Shown: positions 46,348 through 58,426, counted from the first letter of the stretch. The stretch: 64,000 nt of DNA from Macrophomina tecta (GCA_024180945.1 JAKSGN010000038.1:1488001-1552000), one strand, 5' to 3'. Numbers and translations are program-made. Notes: generated by a model not told the origin, from the sequence alone.

Positions 46348-48205
46348 TTAATGCGCCGCAATCAAAAAGGTATTCGTTCCCAGACAAACAACCATCACAA
46401 ACACGCCGTAAATGGACAATGCTAAACTCAGTTTCCTCAATAATCCCCGCCTGAAGTCTCTCGTCTTCGTCGCCAAAGTCCTCAGGAGAAGTCCCGACTC
46501 CGTCATATTCTCCTCATCTCCGGAGTTGTAGCCATCCTCGTCATCCTCGTCTTTGAGTAGGCGCTGATGATGCGGGCTGTCCGGAGACGAGATCTTGTAG
46601 TAGAAGATGCCCGGCAGGATGAAGCTGATAGCTGTGCTCCCCGTGCTACCAACGTATGCAAGAACCTTCTCGAGGGAGGATACAGTCATGGCCGTGATGT
46701 AACTGAGCACAATGATGATGGTGGTGATGATGGCGAAGCGAAGTTCGCTCATCGGTTCGGCCTTAGGCTGGAGAGGCGCAATCGGTCCATTGTTGGGCTT
46801 GGGCGGTCCGAGCAGAGGGGCGCTGTGCTCACGCGTAGGAGAAGTCTCGGCGGTACTCGAACGTGAGGACTTGGGGGCACGATGCGGCCGCCAGCTGATC
46901 ACTGCATCGACGGAGGCTCGGCAAGGGTGGACCTGGAGCGGATACGAAAACATGACCAGAATAACGATGGCTAGACGGCCGATGGTGGAGGCCGCTGACG
47001 GAGCATCTACGAAGGTGTGAGATGAAGGAATAACCCAAGATCTTTTGGGTACTTACACATGCTGACGATGTTGCCGCCAACCTTGTCACCATAGGAGAGG
47101 TAGCCAGTGATACCAACGAGGATGTAGAGAAAGCAAGCCAGACCAATGCTGGCACCAACTACAGAAGTAGTCCGGAAATGGGAATTGTCGAATATTTCAT
47201 TCAGAATGGAAAACATCTGCATAAGTAAGCATCTGTAAATGTGATCGAGAGGCGAGAATACCTACGTTCTGGTGGCATGTGTAGGCAAAGACAACGACAG
47301 GGAAGACGGAGAGAGCAGCAATGGGGCCGGACCAGTTAATGACATGGACCTCGCCCCGGTCTGCCATGGTATCTCCCTTAAAGAAATGGGCAAGAACAAG
47401 AATGACCAGGTAGCTGATCGAAACCAGAGCTATCATGCTGGTATACTTCAGTGAGTCGAGACGACGAAGGAAAGACAAAGGAATGACAATAAGCCTGTAG
47501 ATTTGTTAGTAAGTCTTCCAGTACTAGACGCGGCCGCACGTGGGTTGTGGCTGAGACGAACGCACATGAATGCGGTGACCCAAAATTGCCGGTCAACCAA
47601 AAATCCAATTTCCCCGGCAGAATCACTGAACCCTCTCACAACTCCAGGCATAAGATCTCCGATAATGATCAGGTAGCTAACCCCAACACCGAAGCACTTG
47701 ATAGCAATAGCAGCATCGAAAACAACAGCGGCATTCGGATAGGTAATTTTTGAGAGCGAGGCAAAGGAAGCGGTTCCACGATCGAGATATTTGGCGCATC
47801 GAGTTTGGAGGTAGAGGCCAAAGCCTGCCGTGAGGCCTGCCCATACGATGACGCAGCAGCCTAATAGAATACCCATTTGCGACAGAGCGTGTGGCATGGC
47901 CAGCAGACCCGCGCCTAGGACTATAGCATAGCACGGGTATCAGTGTTTCTTCCCTTTCCAATCGAAGAGTGTTGGGAGTGAAGCGCACTTGTGTTGACGA
48001 GGTTGATGACGCTGCTGGCCCAGGTCGCCTGCCCAACAAATCCAACGTCTCGTTTGCCATGGCGCAAGCTAGGGAGGCTCATGTCAGCGGAGTCGCAAGC
48101 GCTGTATCGCGGGCATACGAACCGTCTGCCTCGGTGGGAGGCGGCGCTCGCGGGTCTGTCCTCGTGCTCAGAGGGCCCAGCGCTTATCGCCGCATATGTA
48201 GCCAT
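46348..48205 (-). CDS. Vacuolar-type amino-acid transporter (AVT/AAAP family)
   Basis: Exons 48205-47989, 47920-47566, 47494-47266, 47216-47057 and 47006-46348 give 539 aa. The protein has about ten or eleven hydrophobic segments. The family start SSVINLVNTILGAGLLAMPH spans the first splice. PVVVFAYTCHQNMFSILNEI across the third splice is typical of the Avt5/6/7-like branch, which exports neutral or acidic amino acids from the vacuole by proton exchange. A long, disordered and charged loop (about residues 350-400, SSRSSTAETSPTREHSAPLL) precedes the last four helices, and another acidic stretch (KDEDDEDGYNSGDEEN) lies before the final helix. Near the N-terminus an in-frame 54-bp segment (48118-48065 on minus; GTTCGT, CTGAC, CCTAG) looks like an extra intron. 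Removing it gives 521 aa with R-LRHGKRDVGF at the join. The start at 48205 is the first ATG before the conserved part. Confidence 0.9.
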
Positions 48206-48528
48206 ATCGGAATGGGAGTGTCGTGATCCAGGAGATGTCGCGCAGGAGAGGCAGCTTAGCCGGGTGATGCACACCTCATTAACGATCAAGTCATTAAGAA
48301 GGAGAGGCGGTTGGCAGGCGGCGTGGCGATGCCGGGCAGAGCAGCGATGAGTCGCGTTAAGGCTGTAAGATCTGGCGTGCGAGCGGAGGTGTCATCGGGC
48401 AAGCCGGGGCTGGCCGCAACGACGTTGGCGCGGATCATCCCGACGGCCAGGGTTCTCTTGCCCTTTCCGGTGTCTGCACCCAAACATCACATCCCACCCC
48501 GCCGCGTGCTCCGCTCGACAACCCCGCC
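48206..48528. promoter_or_regulatory. Divergent promoter region, amino-acid transporter / RO-10
   Basis: About 320 bp separate the two starts, so regulatory elements are probably shared. No clear core element is recognisable by eye. Confidence 0.4.
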
Positions 48529-49211
48529 ATGGCTGACGACTTGAACGAAGTACTCCTGCAGACGCTCGACATGCTTGAGTGGCGCCTCCGCCGCATCGAG
48601 TTTGTCCTCAACGGAAACGTACCTCCTGAGCGCCAACAAGCCGACGCGCCTGTCGCGTCCCGCCTACAGAAGCTCGAGAGCCGTCTGTCAAGTCTTGCCG
48701 GCAGCTCTCGCACGATCAGCGAGATCCTCCAGCTTCGTAAGCGCGGGTGTAGTCCACCACAGAGTTTTGCTTTGCTTAACATAGGCTAGAATCCAAGCAC
48801 GCCGATATCTTCGCTCCGACCGAACAGCCCGCACGCCCTCTACCAAGCAGCATGGACGATCCCACACCCGAAATCAAACTCGGTACCATCCTTACCGAGG
48901 CTCCAGCCTATCCAGCCACAGCTTCACAATTGACATCACTTCACGACCTCCCGCTGCCACCAACGGAATCCTTTACGTCCCTTGTCGCACTCTCGCCGCG
49001 CATCGCCCAGCTGGAACAGAATCAACTGGCACAAGCACATGATATCTCCGATCTAAGGAAGAGGAGTGGAAAGGCAGTGCTGCGTTGGCATGAAGTGATG
49101 GTTCTGGGGCAGGGCAGGTGCTGGGCAGAATGGGACTCCCGTGTCCGGAAGGCGGAGCGGGATGTCCGCAGGGAGGAGGTTAAGATTGAGCGGGAGGCTG
49201 GTGCTGTATGA
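48529..49211 (+). CDS. ro-10: Dynactin p24-like subunit (nuclear distribution protein RO-10)
   Basis: Exons 48529-48736 and 48790-49211 with a 53-bp intron give 209 aa. The acceptor must be the second AG (GGCTAG): the first, ATAG, would give an immediate stop codon. The N-terminus, LLQTLDMLEWRLRRIEFVLNG, is the signature helix of fungal RO-10 and animal dynactin-3 (p24). A helical, coiled-coil-prone region follows (VASRLQKLESRLSSLAG and, late, LSPRIAQLEQNQLAQAHDIS), ending in a charged helix containing AEWDSRVRKAERDVRREE. In Neurospora crassa, ro-10 mutants have ropy hyphae with clustered nuclei. The protein belongs to the dynactin shoulder, which links dynein to cargo and nuclei. The length suits the family. 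Confidence 0.88.
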
Positions 49212-50869
49212 GATGGTTGGCGACGAATAATGATCAATGATGACGAAGGAATGGACGATCTGTGCGAGGAGCCCAGATCGAGAGGTCGCGTGCCTCATGC
49301 CCGCAGGTACCTACCGAGTGAAACTTGCTTGCGGTTGGAGGCACTTCAAGCATGCAGTATGTGTGGGCCGCGCGGGTGGCAGAAACGGCAAAGCACGGTT
49401 GTGGGGAGGTATCATGGCGGTAAGAGGTGGCGCAGGCAAACACATGGCCCGGCCATTGCTCGTAGTAAGAGGCCCTCGGCACCCTGGCCCGACAGCCGAG
49501 GCATGCGCAGTAGTTCGGAAGCTCCTACAGAGTGGAAATACAGCTCGCGATATCTCACAGGATAGATGCTCACAGTAGGACCAAAATGAAAGGCCACGGA
49601 GCTCCTGACCGGCTTTCCATCCAGGAATTTATGGGATGAACGCGGTTCGCAAATATGCCACACCCTGTTTCCTGGAACTGGGCGGCCGCGGAATCGGCCA
49701 CGCCCGGTGCCGGAACGTATGACGAAATGCACGGGGCGGGAATGTGCGGTTCTTCAGCAGGCCGGTCTGGCGTTGCTGTTACGGGCACAAAAGCCGGGCG
49801 ACAAGCTTTGTGATGGCCGCAGGGAGGGGAGGCTTGAGGCGGCGGACGGCCAGTCAGAGCCCAGTGTCTGGGTGCGGACGAGGTGGTGATGTCGTGTGCA
49901 AGCGGACAGGCCTGGTGGAGCGGGTTTCCAGCACTGGAGCACGGGCGCGGCGGGCAGAGTCGAGACGTTGGAAGCGTTTCATCCGCATTTCATCGACACG
50001 CAGCACTGCCGGATCGGGGAGCGAGGGATCAGCAGCCGTCGCATGGGCCAGCGCCTAACGGCAGCTAGGGAAATGGTGAGGCTGGAGCGGGAGATGACAA
50101 GAAGACGACCAATTTCGGACTCATGGGCGCGGCGCGTTGGGGTGCGACAGCCGGTGCCGGTGCCAGGCTGCGCAGGCTGTCTCAGGCGGATTACGCGACA
50201 GCGACAGGCGGCGGCGCAACGTGTGCTGGCTGAGAGACGGGCGGCCCCAGGACTCGTTTCGGCGGCGTGCGCAGCGCTCTTGTCCATTGCACGACGTGGC
50301 GGTGCAGGAATCTCATACGATCCACCAGTAGAGCAGAGGATCGGGGCAGCAATAAAGACAGAGCCAGCGAGGGCTCCCCGCACACGCTTTATTGCGCGCG
50401 CGTGTCAGGTTAATGAGTGGACGAAAAGCGCTTGATCGCTGCAGCTTTGGCGCCTGTGCTTGGGCCCGTGCGAAACAACGCCGCGCCGCTCTCCTATCGC
50501 TGCGTCCAACCCAGAGACACGCCTCGACCCCGACGATCCGGAGCCTCTCTCACCATCCAACTGAAGCTGCCCTCTCGCCCGCGGCTGCGACCTCCACTCC
50601 CGCAACAAGACGCGCGCCGCGCACCCGCCGTGAACGCTGCTCGGCCCGCCATCGAGGCTCCGCTTTCTCCACTCCCCGTCGCATCTCGTAGGGCCAGGCG
50701 CCTAACCACCCTCATTCGCTATTCTCCTCAAAGCCGCTCTCTTGACCTCCTCCTCTTCTCCCACCCACCGTCGCATCCTGCCAGCAATTCCCTGTTTTCC
50801 CCTCGTCTTCGCGCCCTCCGCGCCCGCTCCGCCGTCCATCCGTCTGCTCCGCCACATCCAGGCACCTAA
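49212..50869. other. Intergenic, upstream of SHO1
   Basis: About 1.7 kb lies between two plus-strand genes. Frames of up to 179 codons (49896-50435 on plus) are Arg/Ala-rich and overlap open frames on the other strand, without domain signals. The last 130 bp before 50870 are strongly pyrimidine-rich, as in many fungal promoters and leaders. It may hold long SHO1 5' regulatory sequence. Confidence 0.5.
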
Positions 50870-51951
50870 ATGCCCTCGCTCGAGTCGCCCAACAGTCTTA
50901 AGAAGATGAATTACGGCGCCCGCAACCGCTTCAGCCTTGACAATATCCTCGGCGACCCCTTCGCCCTGTCGACAGTCTCCATCAGCATTGTGAGTCGCCT
51001 GCCCTGCGCGCCACCCGCGCCCTGCTCGGATGCTGACAGTCGCACAGCTCGCATGGATCATCGCATTCGTCGGCTCCATCATCGGTGCCCTCCATGGCGA
51101 CTTTCCTAACTACACCTGGTGGGCTCTGGTCTACTTCTTCTGCTGCATCATCGGCGTCGTCATCGTAGTCGGCTCTCAGGCCGAGGACACCTACCACGTC
51201 GCGGTATGAAGCCCGCGCACCCAACCGCCCGCTCTCGTTCCCAAGCCTAACACTGCAACAGGTGTCCAGCTACCTCGCCGCAGGCCTCGTTTTCACCAGC
51301 TCCGCAGTCAATGCGACCGTTTACCAGAATGACAGCGCCAAGGAGGCTGCCGCTGCCGGCTACATCCTGCTCTCCATGGTTGCCGTAAGTTCCAGATTGC
51401 TGGGCGCCTGAAGACTTGCGTGCTAACAGCAGCAGATTATCTGGATCTTCTACTTTGGTTCGCAACCCTCGGCCTCACACCGCACTTTTGTCGACTCTTT
51501 CGCGCTGAACAAGGAAGGCCACTCGGCGCGCAACTCTCGCCCGATGTCAAACAACTACAGTGCTCGTCCGCAGACCTCCGTTACCCAGCAGCAGCCCCAG
51601 ATGTACACTTCGGCTCAGCTCAATGGTTTTGAGACCTCCTCTCCCGTGTCGGGCTACCACGGTGGCCCTGCTGGTGCGGCTGATCGCAACTCCACTATGC
51701 CTCGTTTCGGTAATGGCATGAACGGCTCGGTGAACACGAACCCTCAGCCCGAACCCGATGCGCCTACAGAATACCCGTACCGCGCCAAGGCTATCTACAG
51801 CTACGAAGCCAATCCCGAAGATGCGAACGAAATCAGCTTCTCCAAGCATGAAATCCTCGAGGTGTCGGATGTGAGCGGACGTTGGTGGCAGGCGAGAAAG
51901 CAGACTGGTGAGACCGGTATTGCGCCCAGCAACTATCTCATCCTGCTATAG
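50870..51951 (+). CDS. SHO1: High-osmolarity sensor SHO1 (four TM segments plus SH3)
   Basis: Exons 50870-50989, 51048-51203, 51262-51384 and 51436-51951 give 304 aa. All introns fall between codons. Four hydrophobic helices occupy about residues 35-140 ([76 protein letters not shown]). The juxtamembrane segment [15 protein letters not shown] is typical of the family. After a Gln/Asn/Pro-rich linker, the C-terminal SH3 domain (about 246-304) shows [17 protein letters not shown], the ligand-binding RWWQAR and [14 protein letters not shown]1 is a plasma-membrane adaptor that recruits the MAPKK Pbs2 through SH3 in the HOG pathway; in filamentous fungi it also acts in invasive growth. An internal ATG at 50906 (MNYGARN) would give 292 aa and may be the true start. 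Confidence 0.96.
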
Positions 51952-54900
51952 ACGCACAGGATTCACTCACGTTTGGGACGACTGCTTTTCCTTCCTTTCC
52001 TGCACGGATGCCTGGCTTAAGGTTTTATTTTCTGGGACACTCGAGCCCTTCACTTTCTGGAGACCCTATACGCTTCGGCTCGGATCGCCTTCACGATAGA
52101 TTCGGCTCCTGGATTCGTCTTCGGAGAAAACAGTGTTGGTCTATGAGGGACCCTTTTGCGCCGCTAGATACCCGTTCTCTTTTCCTGATATTCCCGCTGG
52201 TTTGGGCTTTTTTTTTAAAAAAAAAGGGTAACAGAAATCGGTTCTAATTATACCGACCACAACCACTCATTCAACACCGTCAACTCGGATTCGGCAACGA
52301 ATATTCCTTACCATGGATACACTATGTCCTCTACGACGAATCATGCCACGCGCTGCACTCGCCGGCGAACGTCGGCCCCCGGGGCCATTCAAGTGTTGCG
52401 GACTTTCCCAACTCCTTATCTAACCTAGATCAAGTTTGTCGCCAGATTCCAACCTGGCAACAGCAGTATTCTCGGTCTTCTTGAGTCGTTGTTTTCCTTT
52501 TCTTGATTTCTGCTGAAGATGTGCGTTCATGGGATGGGTTATATCCGGGATTGAGTTTTGCTGCACGGGTGCCATTGGATGTGGTTGCCTTCCCTTTTTC
52601 TTTACATGTTATTTTGCAATCGCGCTCTTAACATCTGCATGGCGTTGCTGTGACTGAATGCGTCTCAATCCACTTTGGTGTTGAGGGCACGGAGACCCAC
52701 ACCGCTGCGGCTCTGAAACAGCCTTTCTCTGCTGATGTCATCCAACTGCGCCTATCACACAAACCCTCCCTCCAGCAAACCTCGAGTTTTCCTACCTTTA
52801 ACATGTATCTGCTCCAACTTGTCCCCGCGAGACATCTGTCGCGAAGGGAAAGCAAGGGTGAGAGGGTAGTTGTTACCAAAATTTGGCGTAGGCAAGAAGA
52901 ATTGGATACCTGGATTTTCAGTCTGAAAGGGAAAGAGCCCGTTTCTGTTTTCTTAATGTATTTGAAATTCTTGCTGCGAGATCTATCTGATTGCATTGAT
53001 GGTGGAAGAAGGCATTATCCGTGGAAAGGCAAATCTATCGAATTCACTCGTCAGACAGGGTTGAACGACTACTTCTCAGTGCAGATCTCTCTCCTTCCAT
53101 CTCTTCATGCTCCTCTACCCAAGCCTTGAGCTCTTCAAGCGCACTTGTTTTACGTTCCTTCTTCCGGCTCGGCACCGGAGGGCATGATTTTGACCAACCT
53201 TTGCTTCCTACGCTCTCCCATTCCGGATGATGTGCCAGCTCGGCCGGTGACGTCTCCGGTTCTGACCTGACCCCATGCTCCTCATGGGTCTTGCGACTCT
53301 TTTTTTCATCACTCCCTCCCTTCACATATGATACGCGCAACGAACACCGAACCAAGACTCACACGTCCACTTCAGCCAGAAAAAAGAAATTAAAAAAAGA
53401 AGCGGCCCATCGGCCGGCCGACCCACCGTCCGTCCGCCCCGTCAACCAAGGCTCTGGGTCGGATCATCCCATCATCCCATCCCATGGGCGCGCGCGTGTG
53501 AGAGAGGGCAGGCACCCATATGCATCCTTGCCTCAGGTCCGTTTCAGCCCTATGGCAGCACACGCGCCCACCCTGGTCTGCTGCGAGGTCGATCATACCG
53601 GTAGGTAGAGAGAATTGATATAGAGTGCGTACCTGCGTCATGTATGTGGGTGCTGGGGGGTTGGGTGGGGTTTGCTCAGAGGCCGACCTTGCCGGCCACC
53701 CGTGGTGTGGTGTGTGGTGTGCAGACAACCGGAGAGAGGCGGGGGCAATTTCACTGCGGAGGGAAAGCGCTTGGTTAGTGCGGACGGGCGGCCTGGCTGG
53801 CTGACCCGAGCTGATCTGAGAGTGTTTGTTGTTATTGTTGTTGTGGTTGTGGTGGCGGAGCTCGTATGAAGTGTTAGTGGATGGGAGGCTGTGGTGGTTG
53901 ACTACTGTCGTTCGCATACCGCTCTTTCTGCTCACCTTGCCGTTGGGTGGCACAGGGTTCAGGACGAGATTTTCGACTTATCTTTTTCTTTCTTTGGTCG
54001 TGGGGGGTGATGCACTTTGTGGCGGATGAGCGGGTGGTCACAGCTTTTCGACGGAATCGTATCGCTGTTCGCGTTGCGAGAGGTTTCAGCTTCCTCCATG
54101 TCCCGCCGCGCTGCTTCTCGCTTTTTCCGACGGTACGCTAGCTGGGTTGAGGAAGTCTTCACGCCGGCTTTTCGACAGTGTGTCGCGTCGCTGGCACGGA
54201 TGTGGTAGGGAGGATCGTGCTTTTCGCGGACGGCTGCGGGGTGACGATGTGATGGAGCTTGTCCAGGTGCAGTAGCCATACCACCATTTCCACTGCTACG
54301 GGTATCTGATGCTCGAACTCGCAAGCGAAAGAAGCTGTGTGTAAGCATCCAGCCCTCCGCCGTCTGAATCCACAATCCCGTTGCTCTTTCAGCGTAATTC
54401 CTCCACTTCATTCTCAGCTTTCTCAAGTTTAAGTTTTTTTCTTTTTTTTTTTTTTTTTTGGTTATGCTATCGCATACACCACCTGAACACATGTCTCGGC
54501 CTACGGCGCATATATTTGTGCGCGCTCCGCCCATCTCGCTTGACGAGACAGCAACCTTAACCATGGTTCAAAGTGCGTGTCCGCGTGTATGTGTTCGTCA
54601 CACGGCTCCTCAGTCTTCCTCGCGCAATTTATTTTTTGGCTGGAGCCTATTTTGGGGGTGGCGTTGGCGGTCTATTTCAGACACAGTGGCACGTACTGTT
54701 TCAGCTTGTGCTATATCAGGCGGTTGGCTTGAGCGCGACTCAGCCCTACAAGCGGATCAAGCTTTGCGCTTTGTTGGGGTACCCCGTGGGCGTAAAAGGG
54801 GAAAATGCAGGAGAAGGCTCATGTGTGTGATGGAAAAGGCGGAGTACTATCTGGGCGAAGGACTTCTTGTTGTTGGTCTCGGCATTCTACTGTTCCGGAT

Positions 54901-55958
54901 AAAAAATACCCGGTGGTGAACATTAGACTGTCCTTCCCACTACCTTTCTGCAGTTGGCAGATTACAATCAATCATGGTCGCTGGGCTAGTTTGCCCACCT
55001 TCGTGGAAGATGGATCCGTACTCTTCATTTTCTGGAGAGCTTGTCGTCCGCCAGTTGCTTGTACACGAATATGCGGTGTTGCATACATCTTATCCAACAA
55101 TGACCCTGATTGCTGAAATGTAGCAATTGTCGAGAATTATGTAGCCCAGCATATTGTCGATTGATACCTCTACATCGCTTCCAGTCACCAGCTCCGAGAA
55201 TTTCACAACGCGCAAACAACTCCGCCTGCCCCCCCCTAAAAAAAAGAAAAAACTTAGCGCCAGTTGAAGCTAGTGTTTCTTTCGATGCCGGAAGATTGGA
55301 CTGAATGGTCGCGTAGGAGTACGACACCCACATGGCTCCCTCTCGAAGCCAACATGCTAAGATATCCAATAGGCATGATGGTAGGATCCAATGGCTTGCT
55401 GTCACCACCCGTAGCATCAGTTGCCCTTGACTTAAATGCAGGCTAACACGAACTCCACGAACTCCGTCATAGATCGTTCAGTCAGAAGCGCGTGATGAGG
55501 TCCACTTTAGGGCGGTCCGCTGATCCTATGATGCCAGGCTGGGGACAATGGATATAAGAGTACTGGAAGGGAAACGGACGAAACCTCCGAAATTCCCAGC
55601 GAATCTCTTCTTTTGAGGAATCAGATACACCTGCTTGAGTAATGAGAAGAGTAGGGGAGATAGTGGAGTTCGTCTTCATACGCCAAGAGAAGCACTTGCT
55701 CCTAAACAACACTGGTCATGGAAGGAAGAACAGTGAAAGATGGTTACAGAAGCATGAAATTTTAGAGCTTCAGAGCTGATGGTCACCTAATTTCAAGATA
55801 TGGCACGCGATAATGGCGTCCGTGTCCTGAAGGAGCAGAAGCTAATATACAGACGAAGTAGAGATTAGATCGTATCGAAAGCCAGAGAAATCAATACTCA
55901 TCAGTTAAAATAATTAGAAAAGGTCATTATAGCGAGTCATTGACGCGATGTACCTGGT
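51952..55958. other. Gene-poor interval between SHO1 and a secreted protein gene
   Basis: About 4.0 kb between convergent genes. It holds a T/A homopolymer pair near 52208-52226, a T tract at 54436-54460 and an A-rich run near 55238. Candidate frames (52650-53129 and 54458-54919 on plus) have no domain. A short start-plus-donor pattern at 54563 was examined and rejected. SHO1 probably has a long 3' UTR here. Confidence 0.5.
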
Positions 55959-57659
55959 TTATGCAACAAAACTGACGGTAGCACTGGCTGAAAAAAAGGG
56001 ACTAGAGAACGAGCTGGGGTCCACGACAGGCGGATTCGGTCCATTGGGCAACGGAGACACAAACGACGACACAGAGCTGAACTGATCAGAGACGCTAACT
56101 TCAGTTAGAATGGAAAGAGAGGCTGAAGCAACGTCAATCGAAAGAGCGCCGGATCCAAAATCAAATGAAAGAGGATTGGAGGCAACATCAACGGACAGCG
56201 GAGCGGAAGCAAGGTCAGTGGGAAGGAGTGGTTCGATTGAACCAACAGCCGAGATGGCCACGCCAGCTATATCAGAAGAGCTGGCTGCGCCAGAGCTCAC
56301 GTCAATGACTGGCGGATTAGGGAGCACAGGTTTTGGCGTGTGTACCGAAAATGTTGCCAACAAGAGAGCTGATGAGGAGCCTGAGCTGCTAGCGTCGAGG
56401 ACAGGCGAGTTGGACAACACTGGAACCGGCATTTCACTAAATGCCACAGAGGCGAAAGAAGGCGTGGGCAAGACGGCTTCGGGAGATGAGAACGGCACAG
56501 CGTGAGAAATAAAAAAGGGCGAGGGCACTATGCCAATGGAAGGCTGGAGGGGTTGGACGCTTTGCTGAGCCACGGAGGGAATAGCGACGGATGGCCAAAC
56601 GTTGACGGGAGGCGCGGGAAGCCAATAGTATGTATCGTAGTATGGGATGGCGGACCAAACCGGGAACGGCAGGGTCGATGCCTGCGAAGGCGCAGAAAGC
56701 GAAGATGAAGTAGATGAGGATGAAATGGACGTAGACGAAGTGGAAGAGGATGAGGAATAGGAGGGGACCTGTATCGGTTGATCTTGCAGCGGCGGCTCGC
56801 ACGATCCAAATCCTGAGAGGCAACCGTAACCACAAAATGCTGTCTCATTCCCGCAGAAGCCAAAGCGAGAGCAGCATCTACCAAAATTGGCATCACTTTG
56901 TGGGCAGTCTCTCAGCGTAATATCCGGCCAGGCCGGGCCGCAAAGCAAGTTGGTCCTTTCAGGCTGAGTAGAAACAAGGGTGCTTGTGGGAGCGACATCG
57001 GCGTCTGATGACTCAGTCGTAGTTGTTGCTGAAGCATCCTCTGTAGATGACGAAGTTGTCTCGTCAGACTCCGACGAGGTAGACGTTGAGGTCTCTTCAG
57101 ATGCATCGGTTGATGTTGTCGAGTCGTATTCAGCTGTGGAAGTGGTGGAAGAGATGTCCTCCGAGGCGGTAGTACTTAGCAAACCTGAAAGGGAGAGGTT
57201 GGCGAGTGGAATGGACAACGAAGTACTTTCAGGCGCTGGAGCGAAGGAGACGGGTGCCGATATCGAGACCGGAGGAGAACCGTTGATCTTTGCTGCATAA
57301 CACTTGCCACCCGGTGGCGGGGGTGCTTGAGCGAGTGGAACAGCAGTTAAAAGGGTACAGGGGGTGACCCTGGTAATATCCCAGAGGGCGATTTCGCATG
57401 TTTGGCCAAAGCTATCACACAGAGCCATACAAGCATCGATATCCCTGATGTCTGTTGCAAGATGCGTAGTTACGTAAGGTGATAGGGCATTTTGATCCAC
57501 CTGTTCGCATAGAAGGGTGTAGGTGCTGTTCCCAATGGTACGTAAAGCAGAGCCTGGCGTCAGTGGGCTGGATGGGAATGAGGAGGCTTGCTGTCCATAG
57601 CAAGGCCGTATGAAGAGCAGGATGCTCAGGGGAAGCGCTGAAGCAGGTTTGTGAAGCAT
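55959..57659 (-). CDS. Secreted Ser/Thr-rich protein with a hevein-type chitin-binding module (CBM18)
   Basis: One exon, 566 aa. A signal peptide (residues 1-22, ending CYG-Q) is followed by a cysteine-containing module with Cys51, 77, 81, 88, 101 and 120. Its spacing (ACMALCDSFGQTCEIALWD) resembles the PAN/apple-like heads of fungal surface proteins. A Ser/Thr/Glu linker of about 100 residues should be heavily O-glycosylated. A type-1 chitin-binding module follows at about 238-290: CGPAW...C...NFGRCCSRFGFCG...FCGYGC...C. CCSRFGFCG and CGYGC are the hevein core. The remaining 275 residues are Ser/Pro/Val-rich with degenerate repeats of the type PNPPVxDxSS and LSxDxASxxLS. There is no catalytic domain and no clear GPI signal. 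A role in wall binding, or in shielding wall chitin, is plausible for such architectures but inferred. The start at 57659 begins a clean signal peptide. Confidence 0.85.
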   Translation of the reverse strand: MLHKPASALPLSILLFIRPCYGQQASSFPSSPLTPGSALRTIGNSTYTLLCEQVDQNALSPYVTTHLATDIRDIDACMALCDSFGQTCEIALWDITRVTPCTLLTAVPLAQAPPPPGGKCYAAKINGSPPVSISAPVSFAPAPESTSLSIPLANLSLSGLLSTTASEDISSTTSTAEYDSTTSTDASEETSTSTSSESDETTSSSTEDASATTTTESSDADVAPTSTLVSTQPERTNLLCGPAWPDITLRDCPQSDANFGRCCSRFGFCGNETAFCGYGCLSGFGSCEPPLQDQPIQVPSYSSSSSTSSTSISSSSTSSSLSAPSQASTLPFPVWSAIPYYDTYYWLPAPPVNVWPSVAIPSVAQQSVQPLQPSIGIVPSPFFISHAVPFSSPEAVLPTPSFASVAFSEMPVPVLSNSPVLDASSSGSSSALLLATFSVHTPKPVLPNPPVIDVSSGAASSSDIAGVAISAVGSIEPLLPTDLASAPLSVDVASNPLSFDFGSGALSIDVASASLSILTEVSVSDQFSSVSSFVSPLPNGPNPPVVDPSSFSSPFFSASATVSFVA

Positions 57660-58419
57660 GGCTGGGCCAACTTTCCAATCGCGGAAACTCTGGATGCGGG
57701 CTTACACAAAGGGTGCGGGTAGGACAGTTAAATAGAGTGACGAGATGAAGGAATGCTGTTCCAAATGGCATATATGGACTACGAAAGACTGTTATGCAGC
57801 TGAGAATGTCACTTACGGAAGAATTCGAGCATTTCGCATCAGTACCTCGCTTCAAGGACGCTCTGCAAATGTCAAGTTGCGGGATTATTTCCGAACAAGG
57901 AGATACAATAGAACAAGGGAGCTCGTGGAAAATGCCAGGAACTTGCCGATGCGGAATCTCATTAAAGGAATGCCTAATTCGCAACAACGTGCAGACAATG
58001 GAGAATGGTCCGGCAGTCACGAGCCTTAGCGCAACCCAACCGAACGGCGACAGGTTTGCTCCTTTCGTGAGCATGGTGCACATGAGCTATCCCTGCGGAA
58101 GTTGAGGGAAGTGCATGAACAGAGCAGGCACCTTGAATGGGAGCATTGTCAGCGTCACCTCTAGGGCGGTTCAGTGCACTTCTGCTGCAATACGTGACAT
58201 GTGCATCAAACGGGAAAGGAGGAAAGGGAGAAGGTGACGTAAGGGAGGGGCCGGAGATCGGGCCCTTCGGGTGCGGAAGAAGCTCGGCATGTGGAGGTCC
58301 GTGAGGATAAATATTTGCACACTACCTACGCGCGCTCCGAATGATGCCTGGAAAATTTTTGCCGTTCGGTCTGGTTATTTCGTCTTAAGCAACGCAGGAC
58401 GGCGCGGTTTTCACAACAG
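57660..58419. other. Intergenic, promoter of the CBM18 gene and 5' flank of a tRNA
   Basis: About 760 bp. A minus frame of 222 codons overlapping the CBM18 gene start is out of frame with it and has no domain. ATAAATATTT near 58307 lies about 105 bp upstream of the tRNA start. No other gene is seen. Confidence 0.45.
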
Positions 58420-58426
58420 GGGAAGA

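Noticed and set aside
54563..54919. A possible gene starting ATG GTT CAA with a GTGCGT donor at 54573
   Set aside because: The nearest acceptor would make a 41-bp intron, shorter than any other here. The alternative at 54680 leads into sequence without protein-like character.
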